A stretch of DNA of 64,000 nucleotides, from assembly GCA_934476075.1 (NCBI GenBank), contig CAKSNH010000002.1, positions 204,816-268,815 of the forward strand, written 5' to 3'. Every line of letters begins with the position of its first letter. Position 1 is the stretch's first letter. Below the pieces are notes generated by a model, which saw only the letters and a program-made list of their open reading frames with translations, was not told the DNA's origin and searched no databases. The translations under genes were made by a program, and so were the position numbers. The DNA is from an uncultured Clostridia bacterium. Lineage in GTDB: Bacteria; Bacillota; Clostridia; UBA1381. This document shows positions 43,603-53,326 of this stretch, one piece after another.

Positions 43603-44397
43603 ATGGGAGAGGTAATAGTAATAACATCAGGGAAAGGCGGAGTAGGAAAAACTACTACATCTGCAAATGTCGGAACAGCACTTGCACTATTGGGGAAAAA
43701 AGTTGTATTGATAGACACGGATATCGGGCTTAGAAATCTTGACGTTGTATTGGGACTCGAAAACAGAATTGTATATGACGTTGTGGACGTTGTGGAAAAG
43801 AAATGCAGACCAAATCAAGCCATGATTAAGGACAAGCGTTTTGACGGTTTGTACTTAATTCCCGCTGCTCAGACCCGTGATAAAAATGCGGTTACTCCTG
43901 AGCAGATGAAGGAACTTTGCAATTTACTTAAAAAGGATTTTGACTATGTACTTATCGATTGTCCGGCAGGAATAGAACAAGGTTTCAAAAATGCGATAGC
44001 CGGTGCAAACAGAGCATTGGTAGTGACAACTCCCGAAGTATCTGCGGTGCGTGACGCCGACAGAATTATCGGTTTGCTTGAAGCAAATGATGTTAAGAAT
44101 ATAAGACTTATCATTAACAGACTGAGAATTGATATGGTCAAAAAAGGCGATATGATGAATGTTGATGATATTATTGAAATTCTTGCAATTAAGCTAATCG
44201 GTGTAGTTCCCGATGATGAAGATATTATTACATCTACCAACAGAGGCGAACCTGCGGTTGCGTTGGAAAAATCAAAGGCGGGTACAGCATATAAAAATAT
44301 TGCCAGACGTATTACGGGCGAGGAAGTGCCGATGATGGATTTGGACGCTGATTCGGGATTTTTGAATACACTTAAAAAATTATTCGGTATGAAATAA
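43603..44397 (+). CDS. minD: Septum site-determining ATPase MinD
   Basis: A 264-residue ParA-type ATPase that brings MinC to the membrane. The deviant Walker A GKGGVGKTTT is at about residues 10-19; DTDIGLRNLD and IDCPAGIE are intact. The C-terminal amphipathic membrane anchor is FLNTLKKLFGMK. ATG 43603 has a tggagg site upstream; earlier in-frame codons do not fit the family. It is followed by minE. Confidence 0.97.
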   Translation: MGEVIVITSGKGGVGKTTTSANVGTALALLGKKVVLIDTDIGLRNLDVVLGLENRIVYDVVDVVEKKCRPNQAMIKDKRFDGLYLIPAAQTRDKNAVTPEQMKELCNLLKKDFDYVLIDCPAGIEQGFKNAIAGANRALVVTTPEVSAVRDADRIIGLLEANDVKNIRLIINRLRIDMVKKGDMMNVDDIIEILAIKLIGVVPDDEDIITSTNRGEPAVALEKSKAGTAYKNIARRITGEEVPMMDLDADSGFLNTLKKLFGMK

Positions 44398-44414
44398 AAG
44401 GAGGACGAAGCATT

Positions 44415-44714
44415 ATGGACTTTTTCGGATTTTTTAAGGGAAAAAAGTCTAAGTCGAAGGACGACGCAAAAAACAGACTGCAACTTGTGCTTATACATGA
44501 CAGAGCAAATGTTTCGCCTGAATTTTTGGAGATGATAAAGGGTGAAATACTTGGCGTTTTGATGAAGTATGTTGAAATTGACCAAGAGGAATTTGACATT
44601 TCTTTGACACGCACACAAAGTGAGGACGGCGGACGTGAAGTTCCCGCACTTGTTGCGAATATACCTATCAGCAGAATGAAAAGAGTGGAAAAAGACAGTT
44701 CACACATGGAATAA
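44415..44714 (+). CDS. minE: Cell division topological specificity factor MinE
   Basis: A 99-residue MinE that stimulates MinD ATPase and drives Min oscillation. It has the membrane-binding start MDFFGFFKGKKSK, the MinD-contact helix (AKNRLQLVLIHDR) and the C-terminal dimer domain. A Firmicute with MinE, rather than MinJ, is usual for Clostridia. It overlaps nothing and lies 17 bases after minD. Confidence 0.95.
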   Translation: MDFFGFFKGKKSKSKDDAKNRLQLVLIHDRANVSPEFLEMIKGEILGVLMKYVEIDQEEFDISLTRTQSEDGGREVPALVANIPISRMKRVEKDSSHME

Positions 44715-44729
44715 TTAGGGGGAATTGAG

Positions 44730-45134
44730 ATGAACATAGCACTTATTGCACATGATAAGAAAAAGGAACTGATGGTGCAATTTTGCATTGCTTATAAAGG
44801 TATACTTGAAAAGCACGTTCTGTTTGCAACAGGAACGACAGGCAAGCTGATTATTGAAAATACGGGTATGAATGTATACAGATTTTTGTCGGGCCCACAG
44901 GGCGGTGACCAGCAGATTGGGGCGAGAGTGGCATACAATGAAATTGACCTTGTATTGTTTTTCCGTGACCCGCTGACGCCTGAGAGCTATGAGCCTGACG
45001 TATCATCGCTTATGCGTCTTTGTGATATGCACAATATTCCGATTGCCACAAATTTGGCTACGGCGGAAGTGCTTATTCACGGTCTTGAACGTGGTGATTT
45101 GGATTGGCGTGATATTATTAATCCTAAAAAATAA
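44730..45134 (+). CDS. mgsA: Methylglyoxal synthase
   Basis: A 134-residue enzyme that turns dihydroxyacetone phosphate into methylglyoxal and phosphate. The start IALIAHDKKKELM, the phosphate site TGTTGKLI, the GPQGGDQQIGARV loop and the catalytic aspartate region DLVLFFRDPL are present. It usually follows minE, often with rodA between; here rodA is absent. Confidence 0.97.
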   Translation: MNIALIAHDKKKELMVQFCIAYKGILEKHVLFATGTTGKLIIENTGMNVYRFLSGPQGGDQQIGARVAYNEIDLVLFFRDPLTPESYEPDVSSLMRLCDMHNIPIATNLATAEVLIHGLERGDLDWRDIINPKK

Positions 45135-45248
45135 TTTTATAGAGTATATACATAGGCGTATCGAATTTGTGTAAACATATGCGGTACGCTTATGTGGTAT
45201 TAGGAATATAATGGAATTGGGTTAATCATAATTTTGAGGTGAATGGTA

Positions 45249-46379
45249 TTGAATAATGTAGGTTTGGTTTTTGCAGGCGGAGGGGTAAAAGGTTCGTATC
45301 AGATTGGTGTGTGGCGTGCATTAAATGAACTTAATTTTGATATACGCTCGGTTGTCGGGACTTCGATAGGCTCGGTGAACGGTGCATTGTTTGCTATGGG
45401 TGCGTATGATTTGGCACAGGAATTATGGAGCAAAATTTCAATTAACAATATAGTAAATATAAATTCGCAGTCGGACAATTTATTTGATATTAAAAATATG
45501 ATAAATCTGTTCGGCGAATTTTATAAAAACAACGGACTTGACGTTACACCGCTTAAAAATCTTTTGAATGAAATTATTGATGAGAAAAAGGTTAGAAATT
45601 CGGTAATTGATTTTGGCTTGGTGACATATTCACTGACGGATTTTAAGGGTATGTCATTGTTTAAAAATGATATTCCGGACGGTAAGCTTGTTGATTACAT
45701 TTTGGCAAGTGCGTGCTTGCCGGGATTTAAAAGCCAGAAGATTGATGATAAAAAATTTATTGACGGTGCGGTAAACAACAATATGCCGATTGATATGCTG
45801 ATTGACAAAGGTATAAAGAATATTATTGCCGTAGATGTCGGCGGTATCGGGGTGTATAAGAATGTTAATACATCGGGAATTAATATTTTCACAGTGAAAT
45901 GCAGTGAGAATGTTTTGGGAACGATGGATTTTAATTCCGAGAATATCAAAAAGAGCATGAAGCTTGGGTATTATGATTGTTACAAGACTTTCGGCAGACT
46001 TATGGGTGCAAAGTATTATTTCAATACCAATGATTACTGCATGGCAAAAGCTGAGTATTCACAGGAGATATTAGAGGGGATTGAACACGCTGCCGAAATA
46101 TTTAATATTGACAATATTGCAGTGTATAAGGTGGATAAACTTATCCGAGGAGTAATCAAAGGGTACAGACACGCAAAACTGCGTTATAAGAGAATGCAGA
46201 AGGATAATTTGCTTGAATTTATAGGTGAAATTCCGCAGCTTGACGATGGTGTGATTATCGCATGGATTGTGGAGCAATTATTGAATGATAAGCTTAACTT
46301 TTTGAGCAATAAAATTATTATGAATTTGCGTGCTAATGTATTCAGTGCGGCGAGTTCAATCACATATTTGTTATCATAA
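45249..46379 (+). CDS. Patatin-like phospholipase family protein
   Basis: A 376-residue lipid acyl hydrolase. The oxyanion loop GGGVKGSYQIG (about 9-19), the nucleophile elbow GTSIGSVNG (about 36-44) and the dyad aspartate in DGAVNNNMPID are intact; it has no signal peptide. The start is TTG 45249, 7 bases after a gaggtg site; ATG 45243 is too close to that site. The C-terminal third (about 250-376) is a family-specific extension of unknown role. A TATAAT at 45207-45212 may be its promoter. Confidence 0.9.
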   Translation: MNNVGLVFAGGGVKGSYQIGVWRALNELNFDIRSVVGTSIGSVNGALFAMGAYDLAQELWSKISINNIVNINSQSDNLFDIKNMINLFGEFYKNNGLDVTPLKNLLNEIIDEKKVRNSVIDFGLVTYSLTDFKGMSLFKNDIPDGKLVDYILASACLPGFKSQKIDDKKFIDGAVNNNMPIDMLIDKGIKNIIAVDVGGIGVYKNVNTSGINIFTVKCSENVLGTMDFNSENIKKSMKLGYYDCYKTFGRLMGAKYYFNTNDYCMAKAEYSQEILEGIEHAAEIFNIDNIAVYKVDKLIRGVIKGYRHAKLRYKRMQKDNLLEFIGEIPQLDDGVIIAWIVEQLLNDKLNFLSNKIIMNLRANVFSAASSITYLLS

Positions 46380-46397
46380 AATAGGTTGGAGAGAAAA

Positions 46398-46769
46398 ATG
46401 AAACTTAAATTATTGGAAAACACATATTCAATTTGCCGAATGGACGACAATGATATGCTGCCGACTTGGGCAATGGCGAGCAAGGCTTTGATAATTGCAA
46501 AAATAGAGGGTGAATTATCTGTAATTTGCGAGAGCAGATATGTTCCGCAGGGGATTGTATCGGAAGATGATTACCGAATTATCAAGATAGACGAAAAGCT
46601 GGAATTTTCGCTGATAGGGATTATGGCGGATTTGACCCGGGTGCTTAAAAAGGCGGAAATAAGTTTGCTTGCGGAGTCTACTTTTGATACGGATTATATA
46701 ATGATTAAAGCAGATAAAATACAAAAGGCGACAGAATTTTTGCAAGATGCCGGCTATGAATTTGTATAA
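46398..46769 (+). CDS. ACT-domain protein (ACT_7/CASTOR-like)
   Basis: A 123-residue protein with two ACT-like halves, similar to small ACT_7 proteins of unknown ligand (LLENTYSICRMDD..., SLIGIMADLTRVLKKAEIS). Such proteins may sense an amino acid. ATG 46398 is chosen with a ggagag site only 4 bases away; TTG 46386 is possible but weaker. It lies 18 bases after the patatin gene. Confidence 0.82.
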   Translation: MKLKLLENTYSICRMDDNDMLPTWAMASKALIIAKIEGELSVICESRYVPQGIVSEDDYRIIKIDEKLEFSLIGIMADLTRVLKKAEISLLAESTFDTDYIMIKADKIQKATEFLQDAGYEFV

Positions 46770-46791
46770 AATAAAAAGGACCTATTAAACT

Positions 46792-47976
46792 ATGAAAAAG
46801 AGCATTATCTTTATTTTGATTGTCGCAGTGGTGACAATGATTGTTTACGGAGTAAGATATGTGAAAACACCCGTGACAACGGAATCTATATATTTGACAA
46901 AATATGAAGAAACGGTTAAAGGCAACGCTTTTATCGTAAAAAAAGAAACTGTAAATACCGCACCGGCGGGAGGTACATTATATAATTATGCCGTTGACGG
47001 AAACAGAGTGGGCAACCAGAGAAGAATTGCGTCTGTTTACAATGGCAGTGTTAATACTGATATTTTACAGGAGCTTAATAATATTGACAAGAAAATTGAA
47101 TTGATGACGATTGAACAGAGCACACAGCAGATAGAAACGTCGGATTCAATGTCGGCGGAGAGCAGAATTTCCGAGCGTAAAAACGGTATTTTAAACTCAA
47201 TTTACAATGGTGACATATCGGTGATTGCTACATATAAAGAGGAAATAAAAAATATAAGAAACGGCACGGACGGCGGTGATGACACAAACGAAATGTCGGC
47301 ATTGGAGCAAAAGCGTGCAAGTCTGGAATCGCAGATTGGCAAATCAAAAAGTGATATTTTTTCGGCAAGTGCAGGTATATTTATTGCAAATGTTGACGGA
47401 TATGAACATACTTTGACGCCCGAAAGCATAGCAGATTTTACTGTTGCGGACTTTAATGCACTGCCTGTTCCCGAAAAGGCGGCGGCAAAGGAAACGGTTT
47501 CCGCCGGCGAGGAGGTTTCCAAAATCGTGGACAACCATGTCTGGTATGCGATGATTAAGATTAAATCGTCAGAATTGGCAGAGGAATATACGGTCGGCAA
47601 AAAGGTCAAAATAAGATTTGACGCTATACCGAGCAGTGAGGTCAGTGCAGTGATTTATAACATTTCGGAGGACGATAACGGCGAAAAATTATTAACCGTA
47701 AAATGCGAAAAATATCTTGACGGAATATTTGCAATCCGATACACAACGGCAGAGGTGGTGCTTAAAAATTATACGGGTTACAAAGTGCCTGTATACGCAA
47801 TCCGTGTGCGTGACGGTCAAAAGGGTATAGAGGTACAAAAGGGGCTTGGCACGATATTTAAACCTTGTGAGGTATTGTATACCGACGAAAATGAAGGTTT
47901 TGTAATAATTAATTCAACCGAAAATTCCGAAAATCCTATTGAGAATTCGGATTTGGTGTACATTGGTGAGAAATAG
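46792..47976 (+). CDS. HlyD-like membrane protein
   Basis: A 394-residue protein with one N-terminal membrane helix (3-20) and an outside part with a coiled coil (about 85-130) and beta-rich lipoyl-like segments, resembling HlyD/RND adaptor proteins. No transporter partner is next to it. In Clostridia a protein of this type is often found just upstream of yggS-sepF, so it may serve the envelope or division rather than efflux; that is inference. It ends 11 bases before yggS. Confidence 0.8.
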   Translation: MKKSIIFILIVAVVTMIVYGVRYVKTPVTTESIYLTKYEETVKGNAFIVKKETVNTAPAGGTLYNYAVDGNRVGNQRRIASVYNGSVNTDILQELNNIDKKIELMTIEQSTQQIETSDSMSAESRISERKNGILNSIYNGDISVIATYKEEIKNIRNGTDGGDDTNEMSALEQKRASLESQIGKSKSDIFSASAGIFIANVDGYEHTLTPESIADFTVADFNALPVPEKAAAKETVSAGEEVSKIVDNHVWYAMIKIKSSELAEEYTVGKKVKIRFDAIPSSEVSAVIYNISEDDNGEKLLTVKCEKYLDGIFAIRYTTAEVVLKNYTGYKVPVYAIRVRDGQKGIEVQKGLGTIFKPCEVLYTDENEGFVIINSTENSENPIENSDLVYIGEK

Positions 47977-47987
47977 AGGTGGACATT

Positions 47988-48677
47988 TTGAGTTTACAAG
48001 ACAGACTGGAAAGCGTAAATGAACGCATAACCCGTGCGGCTGAGCGTTCGGGAAGAAAAAGAGAGGATATAACCTTAATTGCCGTTACCAAAACGTATGC
48101 ACCTGAGGTTATCAATGAGGCTATTGACTGGGGAATTACCGATATTGGCGAGAACAAGGTTCAGGAGGTTATGAACAAATATGACTTTGTTAAAAATGCA
48201 GATTGGCATTTAATCGGTCATTTGCAGAGCAATAAGGTTAAATATATAATAGATAAGGTTAAGCTGATACATTCGGTGGACAGTATAAAATTGCTTGATG
48301 AGATAGAACGCCAAGCCGTAAAACACGGTATTCAAAAAGATGTTTTGATACAGGTGAATATTTCTGGCGAGGCGACAAAATTCGGTATAAAACCCGAAGA
48401 AGTCGAACAATTCATGGAATATGCGGCAAAACTTACATCGGTGAAAATCAAAGGACTTATGACCATAGCACCAAAAGTTGACGATGGTGTTGCGAATATA
48501 TTACATTTTGATAACATAAATCGTATTTTCCTTGACATTAAGGCAAAAAAATATGATAATGTCAGTATGGAGTATCTTTCTATGGGCATGAGCGGTGATT
48601 TTGAAAATGCCATAGAACATGGTGCTAATATGGTGCGTGTGGGAAGTGCCATTTTTGGAGAAAGAAAATATGTATAG
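47988..48677 (+). CDS. YggS/PLPBP pyridoxal-phosphate homeostasis protein
   Basis: A 229-residue single-barrel PLP-binding protein that buffers vitamin B6 and affects amino acid balance. The PLP lysine is in AVTKTYAPEVI (about 31-41); IGENKVQEVMNKY, WHLIGHLQSNK, and LSMGMSGDFENAIEHGA are conserved. The start is TTG 47988, 5 bases after a gaggtgg site; GTG 47979 overlaps it. It is part of the division block (yggS-sepF-ylmH-divIVA), as in many Firmicutes (ylmE). Confidence 0.95.
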   Translation: MSLQDRLESVNERITRAAERSGRKREDITLIAVTKTYAPEVINEAIDWGITDIGENKVQEVMNKYDFVKNADWHLIGHLQSNKVKYIIDKVKLIHSVDSIKLLDEIERQAVKHGIQKDVLIQVNISGEATKFGIKPEEVEQFMEYAAKLTSVKIKGLMTIAPKVDDGVANILHFDNINRIFLDIKAKKYDNVSMEYLSMGMSGDFENAIEHGANMVRVGSAIFGERKYV

Positions 48678-48692
48678 GGAGGAAGTAAAGTA

Positions 48693-49139
48693 ATGAGTAT
48701 TGTAGATGCGGTAAAGGGATTTTTTGTTTCTGACGATGCAGAGTACGAAGATTATGAAGATGAAGTAGTTGATGAGGTGGAAAATGCTCAGCCTAAAACA
48801 ACAGCATCACCTTTCCAAAAGAAGAGCAAGATTGTTTCTATAAACAATGCGGCTTTTCCTAACAAAATTGTAATCTTGAAACCAAAGAGCTTTGACGATT
48901 CAAAAAATATCGCTGACGAAATCAAGTCAAGAATGCCGGTGGTTTTTGATGTGGGTGCGTTGCAGCCGGAAGAAGCAAGACGTGTTGTTGATTTTGTAGC
49001 CGGTGCGGTTTACGGTGTAGACGGACAAGTTCAGAGAGTATCCGGCGGTATCTTTGTTGCAGCTCCTGCAAACATTGATATTTTGGGAGAATTTAAGGAA
49101 AAAGTGTCAAAGGGTGACATGGATTGGGATATGTTCTAA
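48693..49139 (+). CDS. sepF: Cell division protein SepF
   Basis: A 148-residue SepF, which anchors and aligns FtsZ at the septum. It has an N-terminal amphipathic membrane helix (MSIVDAVKGFF), an acidic linker (EYEDYEDEVVDEVE) and the C-terminal domain (VILKPKSFDDSKNIADEI, FDVGALQPEEARRVVDFVAG). A GGGAGGAAG site precedes it. A terminator-like hairpin follows before ylmH. No ylmG gene lies between them. Confidence 0.96.
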   Translation: MSIVDAVKGFFVSDDAEYEDYEDEVVDEVENAQPKTTASPFQKKSKIVSINNAAFPNKIVILKPKSFDDSKNIADEIKSRMPVVFDVGALQPEEARRVVDFVAGAVYGVDGQVQRVSGGIFVAAPANIDILGEFKEKVSKGDMDWDMF

Positions 49140-49181
49140 TCCGGGATACATTTTCCGAAAAACTTACATAGGATTTTACGG

Positions 49182-49219
49182 AAACTGTCCATAAGCTAGC
49201 TTACGGACAGTTTTCTTTG
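49182..49219 (+). terminator. Terminator-like hairpin between sepF and ylmH
   Basis: The arm aaactgtccataagc (49182-49196) pairs with gcttacggacagttt (49199-49213) with one mismatch, then ttctttg. It may partly end transcription after sepF. Confidence 0.75.
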
Positions 49220-49235
49220 TATAAGGAATTTGGTT

Positions 49236-49991
49236 ATGGCATTAGATGAAGAAAAATTATTGATTGCCCGTACAAATGATTTGTACAGCAAGTGTGATAA
49301 GTATGCGTCGGCGGTGTTCGGCACATTTTTAGACCCGGCATCTCAGGTTATCGTAAATGAAAAGTGTATCAATAATGCAGGGTATAACAGTGTGTGGTTC
49401 GGCGGATACGAAGATGCGGAAAGAAATGTATTGGGTGTGTTTACCGAGTGGGAAGAACCGACCGACAGTGCATTCCCGATACTTGCACTTAAAATCGAGT
49501 GCAAATATCCGGCGGGATTATCACACAGAGATTATTTGGGTGCGATATTGTCGCTCGGAATTGACAGGAGCAAAACAGGCGATATTATTGTTGACGGCGA
49601 CAGTGCGGTGGTATTTGTTTTAGAGGATATAGCGGAGTATATCAAAACCAATCTTGCCAAAATCGGCAGACACGGCGTAAAGATTGATATTTGCAGCGTT
49701 GATAATATAGAATTGCCGGAGCGGAAATTTAAGATAATAAATGCTGTTTCGGCGAGTCTGCGGCTTGATGTGGTGCTTGCGGGGGGACTTAATTTGTCAA
49801 GAGCAAATGCGGCAAAGCTGATACAGGCGGGAAAAGTGCAGATAAATCATAAGTTATGCGAAGATGTATCGCAAAATTTATCGAACGGGGACTTGATTTC
49901 TGTGCGTGGATTTGGTAGACTGGTATTCGAGGGTGTAGGTAATTCTACACGCAGCGGAAGAATTCATATTACATTGAAAAAATTTGTGTGA
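49236..49991 (+). CDS. YlmH, S4-domain RNA-binding protein
   Basis: A 251-residue YlmH protein. The C-terminal S4 domain (LRLDVVLAGGLNLSRANAAK, then IQAGKVQINHKL; about 175-250) binds RNA; YlmH has been linked to rescue of stalled ribosomes in Bacillus. The N-terminal part (FGTFLDPASQ, VWFGGYEDAERNVLGVF) is family-specific. ATG 49236 follows an AAGGA site by 8 bases. It precedes divIVA, the usual order. Confidence 0.93.
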   Translation: MALDEEKLLIARTNDLYSKCDKYASAVFGTFLDPASQVIVNEKCINNAGYNSVWFGGYEDAERNVLGVFTEWEEPTDSAFPILALKIECKYPAGLSHRDYLGAILSLGIDRSKTGDIIVDGDSAVVFVLEDIAEYIKTNLAKIGRHGVKIDICSVDNIELPERKFKIINAVSASLRLDVVLAGGLNLSRANAAKLIQAGKVQINHKLCEDVSQNLSNGDLISVRGFGRLVFEGVGNSTRSGRIHITLKKFV

Positions 49992-50028
49992 TATAAACTG
50001 TATATTATAAAAAAGGAAGGTTTTTAAA

Positions 50029-50469
50029 ATGCTTACACCAATAGATATTCAAAACAAAACATTTGAAGTGAAATTTCGAGGATATTCAAGTCAGGAAGTA
50101 GACGATTTTATGGACTTGATTATGAAAGACTATGAAACTTTATATCAGGAAAATATTTCATTAAAGGACAGAGTGACAGTGCTTTCAAATGCGGTTGAAC
50201 AGTATAAAAAGATGGAAGAAACACTTCAAAACTCTATTATTTTGGCACAAAAGACAGGCGAGGATATTAAAAAGACAGCCAATGAAAAGGCTAACAATAT
50301 AGTGCATGAGGCAGAGATGAAAGCCGATTCATTGGTTCGTGAGGCAAATGCAAATTTGAGCGGTTTGAAGAACGAATTAAACAGCGTAACAACCGAAATA
50401 TCAAATTATAAGTCAAGAATTAAAGGAATTTGCAACGGATTACTTGAAATGTTGGATAAAATGGAGTAA
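50029..50469 (+). CDS. DivIVA-family protein
   Basis: A 146-residue DivIVA. The N-terminal membrane-curvature domain is clear (MLTPIDIQNKTFEVKFRGYS, then QEVDDFMDLIMKDYETLY) and the rest is coiled coil. It marks poles and septa, and can recruit Min or sporulation proteins. It is followed by ileS after 59 bases, as in Bacillus. Confidence 0.95.
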   Translation: MLTPIDIQNKTFEVKFRGYSSQEVDDFMDLIMKDYETLYQENISLKDRVTVLSNAVEQYKKMEETLQNSIILAQKTGEDIKKTANEKANNIVHEAEMKADSLVREANANLSGLKNELNSVTTEISNYKSRIKGICNGLLEMLDKME

Positions 50470-50528
50470 AATATTATAGAGTGTTTTTTGACACAGATGT
50501 AAAATAACCCGAAAGGATGAAAAATAGA

Positions 50529-53315
50529 ATGGCAGAAGATTACACAAAAGCGGTTAATCTACCGAAAACCGATTTCCCTATGAGAGCTAACTTGCCTACT
50601 CGTGAGCCTGAAACGCTTAAATATTGGGAAGATATTGATTTATACAATGAATTGAAAAAGAGAAATAAGGGTAAAACACCTTTTATTTTGCATGACGGAC
50701 CTCCGTATGCCAACGGCGATATACATTTGGGTCATGCTTTGAATAAGATTTTGAAGGATATTATAGTAAAGTATAAGAATATGCAGGGCTTTTATGCACC
50801 GTACGTTCCGGGTTGGGATACTCACGGTTTGCCGATTGAAAGACAAGCTATTAAAAAGCTTGGAATTAATCGTCATGAGGCAGGTCCTGTTAAGTTCAGA
50901 GAGGCTTGCCGTGAATTTGCGATAAGTCATGTTGAAAATCAAAAGGGACAATTCAAGCGTCTTGGCGTAACAGGCGACTGGGATAATCCGTATTTGACAT
51001 TGAAGAATGAATTTGTTGCAAAGCAAATTGAAATTTTCGGTGAAATGGCGAAAAACGGTCTTATCTACAAGGGATTGAAACCGGTTTATTGGTGTCCTGA
51101 CTGTGAAACCGCATTGGCAGAGGCTGAAATTGAATATGCAGAGGATAAGACAAAATCAATTTATGTAAAATTTAAAGTAAAAGACGATAAGGGTAAATTT
51201 GCAGGTTTTGACCTTAACAATATCTATTTTGTTATTTGGACAACAACAACCTGGACATTGCCGGCAAACGTTGCAATCTCGCTGAATCCTGATTTTGAAT
51301 ATTCACTTGTTAAAGTTCCGAACGGTGAAATGTATATTTTGGCAACAGAGCTTATCGAGAGCGTTGCAAAGGCTGCAAATATCGAAGAATATGAGATTGT
51401 GGCTAAATTCTTGGGACAGGATTTGGAATATATCACTTGCGAGCATCCGTTCATTGACAGAGAATCATTGGTTATCGTAGGTGACCACGTTACTCTTGAC
51501 GCAGGTACAGGCTGTGTACACACTGCTCCGGGTCATGGTGCGGAGGACTATGTTGTATGCCAGAAGTATCCTGAACTTGAAATTATAGTTCCTGTTGATT
51601 CAAAGGGTGTGCTTAATGAGTTGGCAGGCGAATTTAACGGCTTGTATTATGAAAAATCAAATGCAAAGATTTTGGAAAGATTAGAGTCGACAAATAATCT
51701 GCTTGCAAGTCAGGATATTATTCACCAATATCCGCACTGTTGGAGATGTAAGAACCCTATTATATTCAGAGCAACCGAGCAATGGTTTGCATCTGTTGAC
51801 GCACTTAAAGAAAAGGCTTGTGAGGCTATTAAGGGCGTTAAATGGATTCCGGCATGGGGCGAAGACAGAATTACGGCAATGGTACAGGACAGAAGTGACT
51901 GGTGTATTTCAAGACAGAGAACATGGGGTGTGCCTATTCCTATTTTCTACTGTGCTGATTGCGGTAAGGAAATTATTAATGATGAAACTATTGCGGCTGT
52001 TTCAAAATTGTTCAGAGAACAAGGTCCGGATAAATGGTGGGAACTTGATGCAGACAGCATTATTCCTAAGGGCACAAAGTGCGAATGTGGCTGCGAGCAT
52101 TTCACAAAGGAAAAAGATATAATGGACGTTTGGTTTGATTCGGGTTCTAGCCATGCGGCTGTTTGTGATGAAAGAGATGATTTGGTATATCCGGCTGACA
52201 TTTATTTGGAGGGTAATGACCAATATCGTGGCTGGTTCCAGTCATCATTGCTTACAAGTATTGCAACTAAGGGAATTGCTCCTTATAAGACAGTTATTAC
52301 TCACGGTATGATTCAGGACGGTGAGGGCAAGAAGATGTCTAAGTCGTTGGGTAACTCGATTGCTCCGCAGGAGGTTGTTGACCAATACGGTGCAGATATT
52401 CTTCGTTTGTGGGTTGTATCTGCCGACTACAAGACAGATATGAGAATGTCAAAAGATTCGCTGAAACAGCTTTCGGAGGGTTACAGAAAAATTCGTAACA
52501 CGGCAAGATATATTTTGAGCAATATCAATGATTTTGACCCTAACAAAGATATGGTAGCATATAATGATATGCTTGAAATTGACAAGTGGGCAATGCAGAA
52601 GGTAAATCAGCTTGTGGAAAAGGCTATCCAATCATATGAAAGCTATGAATTCCATATGCTGTACCATGCAATTCATAAATTCTGTGTTGTTGATATGAGT
52701 AATTTCTATTTGGATATTCTAAAATCAAGACTTTACACGGAAAAGGCTGATTCAAAGGCAAGAAGAAGTGCACAGTCGGCAATGTTCAGAATTCTTGATA
52801 CAATGGTTAAATTGCTTGCACCGGCACTTGCATTCACAGCTGAGGAGATTTGGCAGTTCATGCCTCACTTGGACAGTGACGATAAGACAAGTGTATACTT
52901 TGCTCAGATGCCGAAGGTAAATCCTGAGTATGTAAATGCTGAATTGGAAGAAAAATGGAACAAGATTATCAATGTTCGTAATGATGTGCTGAAAGCTCTT
53001 GAAGGAGCAAGAAATGCGAAGAAGATTGGTAAATCGCTTGATGCGGACGTTAAGGTATATGCAAAAGGCGATATGCTTGACTTCCTAAAATCAATCGAGG
53101 GCGATTTGGCAGAAATCTTTATCACATCATATGCAAGCGTTGATTCTGTTGATAATGCCGCTGATGACAGCTTTACAGGTGAACTTGTAAAAGTAACTGT
53201 TGACGTGGCAGAGGGCGAGAAGTGCGGCAGATGCTGGCTTCACAGTCACACAGTAGGTACTATTGCAGGTTATGAAAATATTTGTCAGGATTGTTATGAT
53301 AAATTAACTAAATAA
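50529..53315 (+). CDS. ileS: Isoleucyl-tRNA synthetase
   Basis: A 928-residue class I synthetase. HIGH-type motif PPYANGDIHLGHALNK (about 58-73), the editing domain with TTTWTLPANVAI, the SDWCISRQRTWGVPIP segment, KMSKS (DGEGKKMSKSLGNS), and a C-terminal zinc site (CGRCW... CQDCYDKL) are intact. ATG 50529 is chosen because the protein then starts like the family (YTKAVNLPKTDFPMRANLP); ATG 50517 overlaps the gaaagg site. No T-box leader is present in the short gap after divIVA. Confidence 0.97.
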   Translation: MAEDYTKAVNLPKTDFPMRANLPTREPETLKYWEDIDLYNELKKRNKGKTPFILHDGPPYANGDIHLGHALNKILKDIIVKYKNMQGFYAPYVPGWDTHGLPIERQAIKKLGINRHEAGPVKFREACREFAISHVENQKGQFKRLGVTGDWDNPYLTLKNEFVAKQIEIFGEMAKNGLIYKGLKPVYWCPDCETALAEAEIEYAEDKTKSIYVKFKVKDDKGKFAGFDLNNIYFVIWTTTTWTLPANVAISLNPDFEYSLVKVPNGEMYILATELIESVAKAANIEEYEIVAKFLGQDLEYITCEHPFIDRESLVIVGDHVTLDAGTGCVHTAPGHGAEDYVVCQKYPELEIIVPVDSKGVLNELAGEFNGLYYEKSNAKILERLESTNNLLASQDIIHQYPHCWRCKNPIIFRATEQWFASVDALKEKACEAIKGVKWIPAWGEDRITAMVQDRSDWCISRQRTWGVPIPIFYCADCGKEIINDETIAAVSKLFREQGPDKWWELDADSIIPKGTKCECGCEHFTKEKDIMDVWFDSGSSHAAVCDERDDLVYPADIYLEGNDQYRGWFQSSLLTSIATKGIAPYKTVITHGMIQDGEGKKMSKSLGNSIAPQEVVDQYGADILRLWVVSADYKTDMRMSKDSLKQLSEGYRKIRNTARYILSNINDFDPNKDMVAYNDMLEIDKWAMQKVNQLVEKAIQSYESYEFHMLYHAIHKFCVVDMSNFYLDILKSRLYTEKADSKARRSAQSAMFRILDTMVKLLAPALAFTAEEIWQFMPHLDSDDKTSVYFAQMPKVNPEYVNAELEEKWNKIINVRNDVLKALEGARNAKKIGKSLDADVKVYAKGDMLDFLKSIEGDLAEIFITSYASVDSVDNAADDSFTGELVKVTVDVAEGEKCGRCWLHSHTVGTIAGYENICQDCYDKLTK

Positions 53316-53326
53316 TATATTATAAA

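Noticed and set aside
45151..45194. Inverted repeat after mgsA as a terminator
   Set aside because: The arms cataggcgta and tacgcttatg pair, but there is no T-run after them and the loop is long.
50470..50528. T-box leader before ileS
   Set aside because: Only 59 bases separate divIVA and ileS and no T-box or antiterminator sequence is seen.
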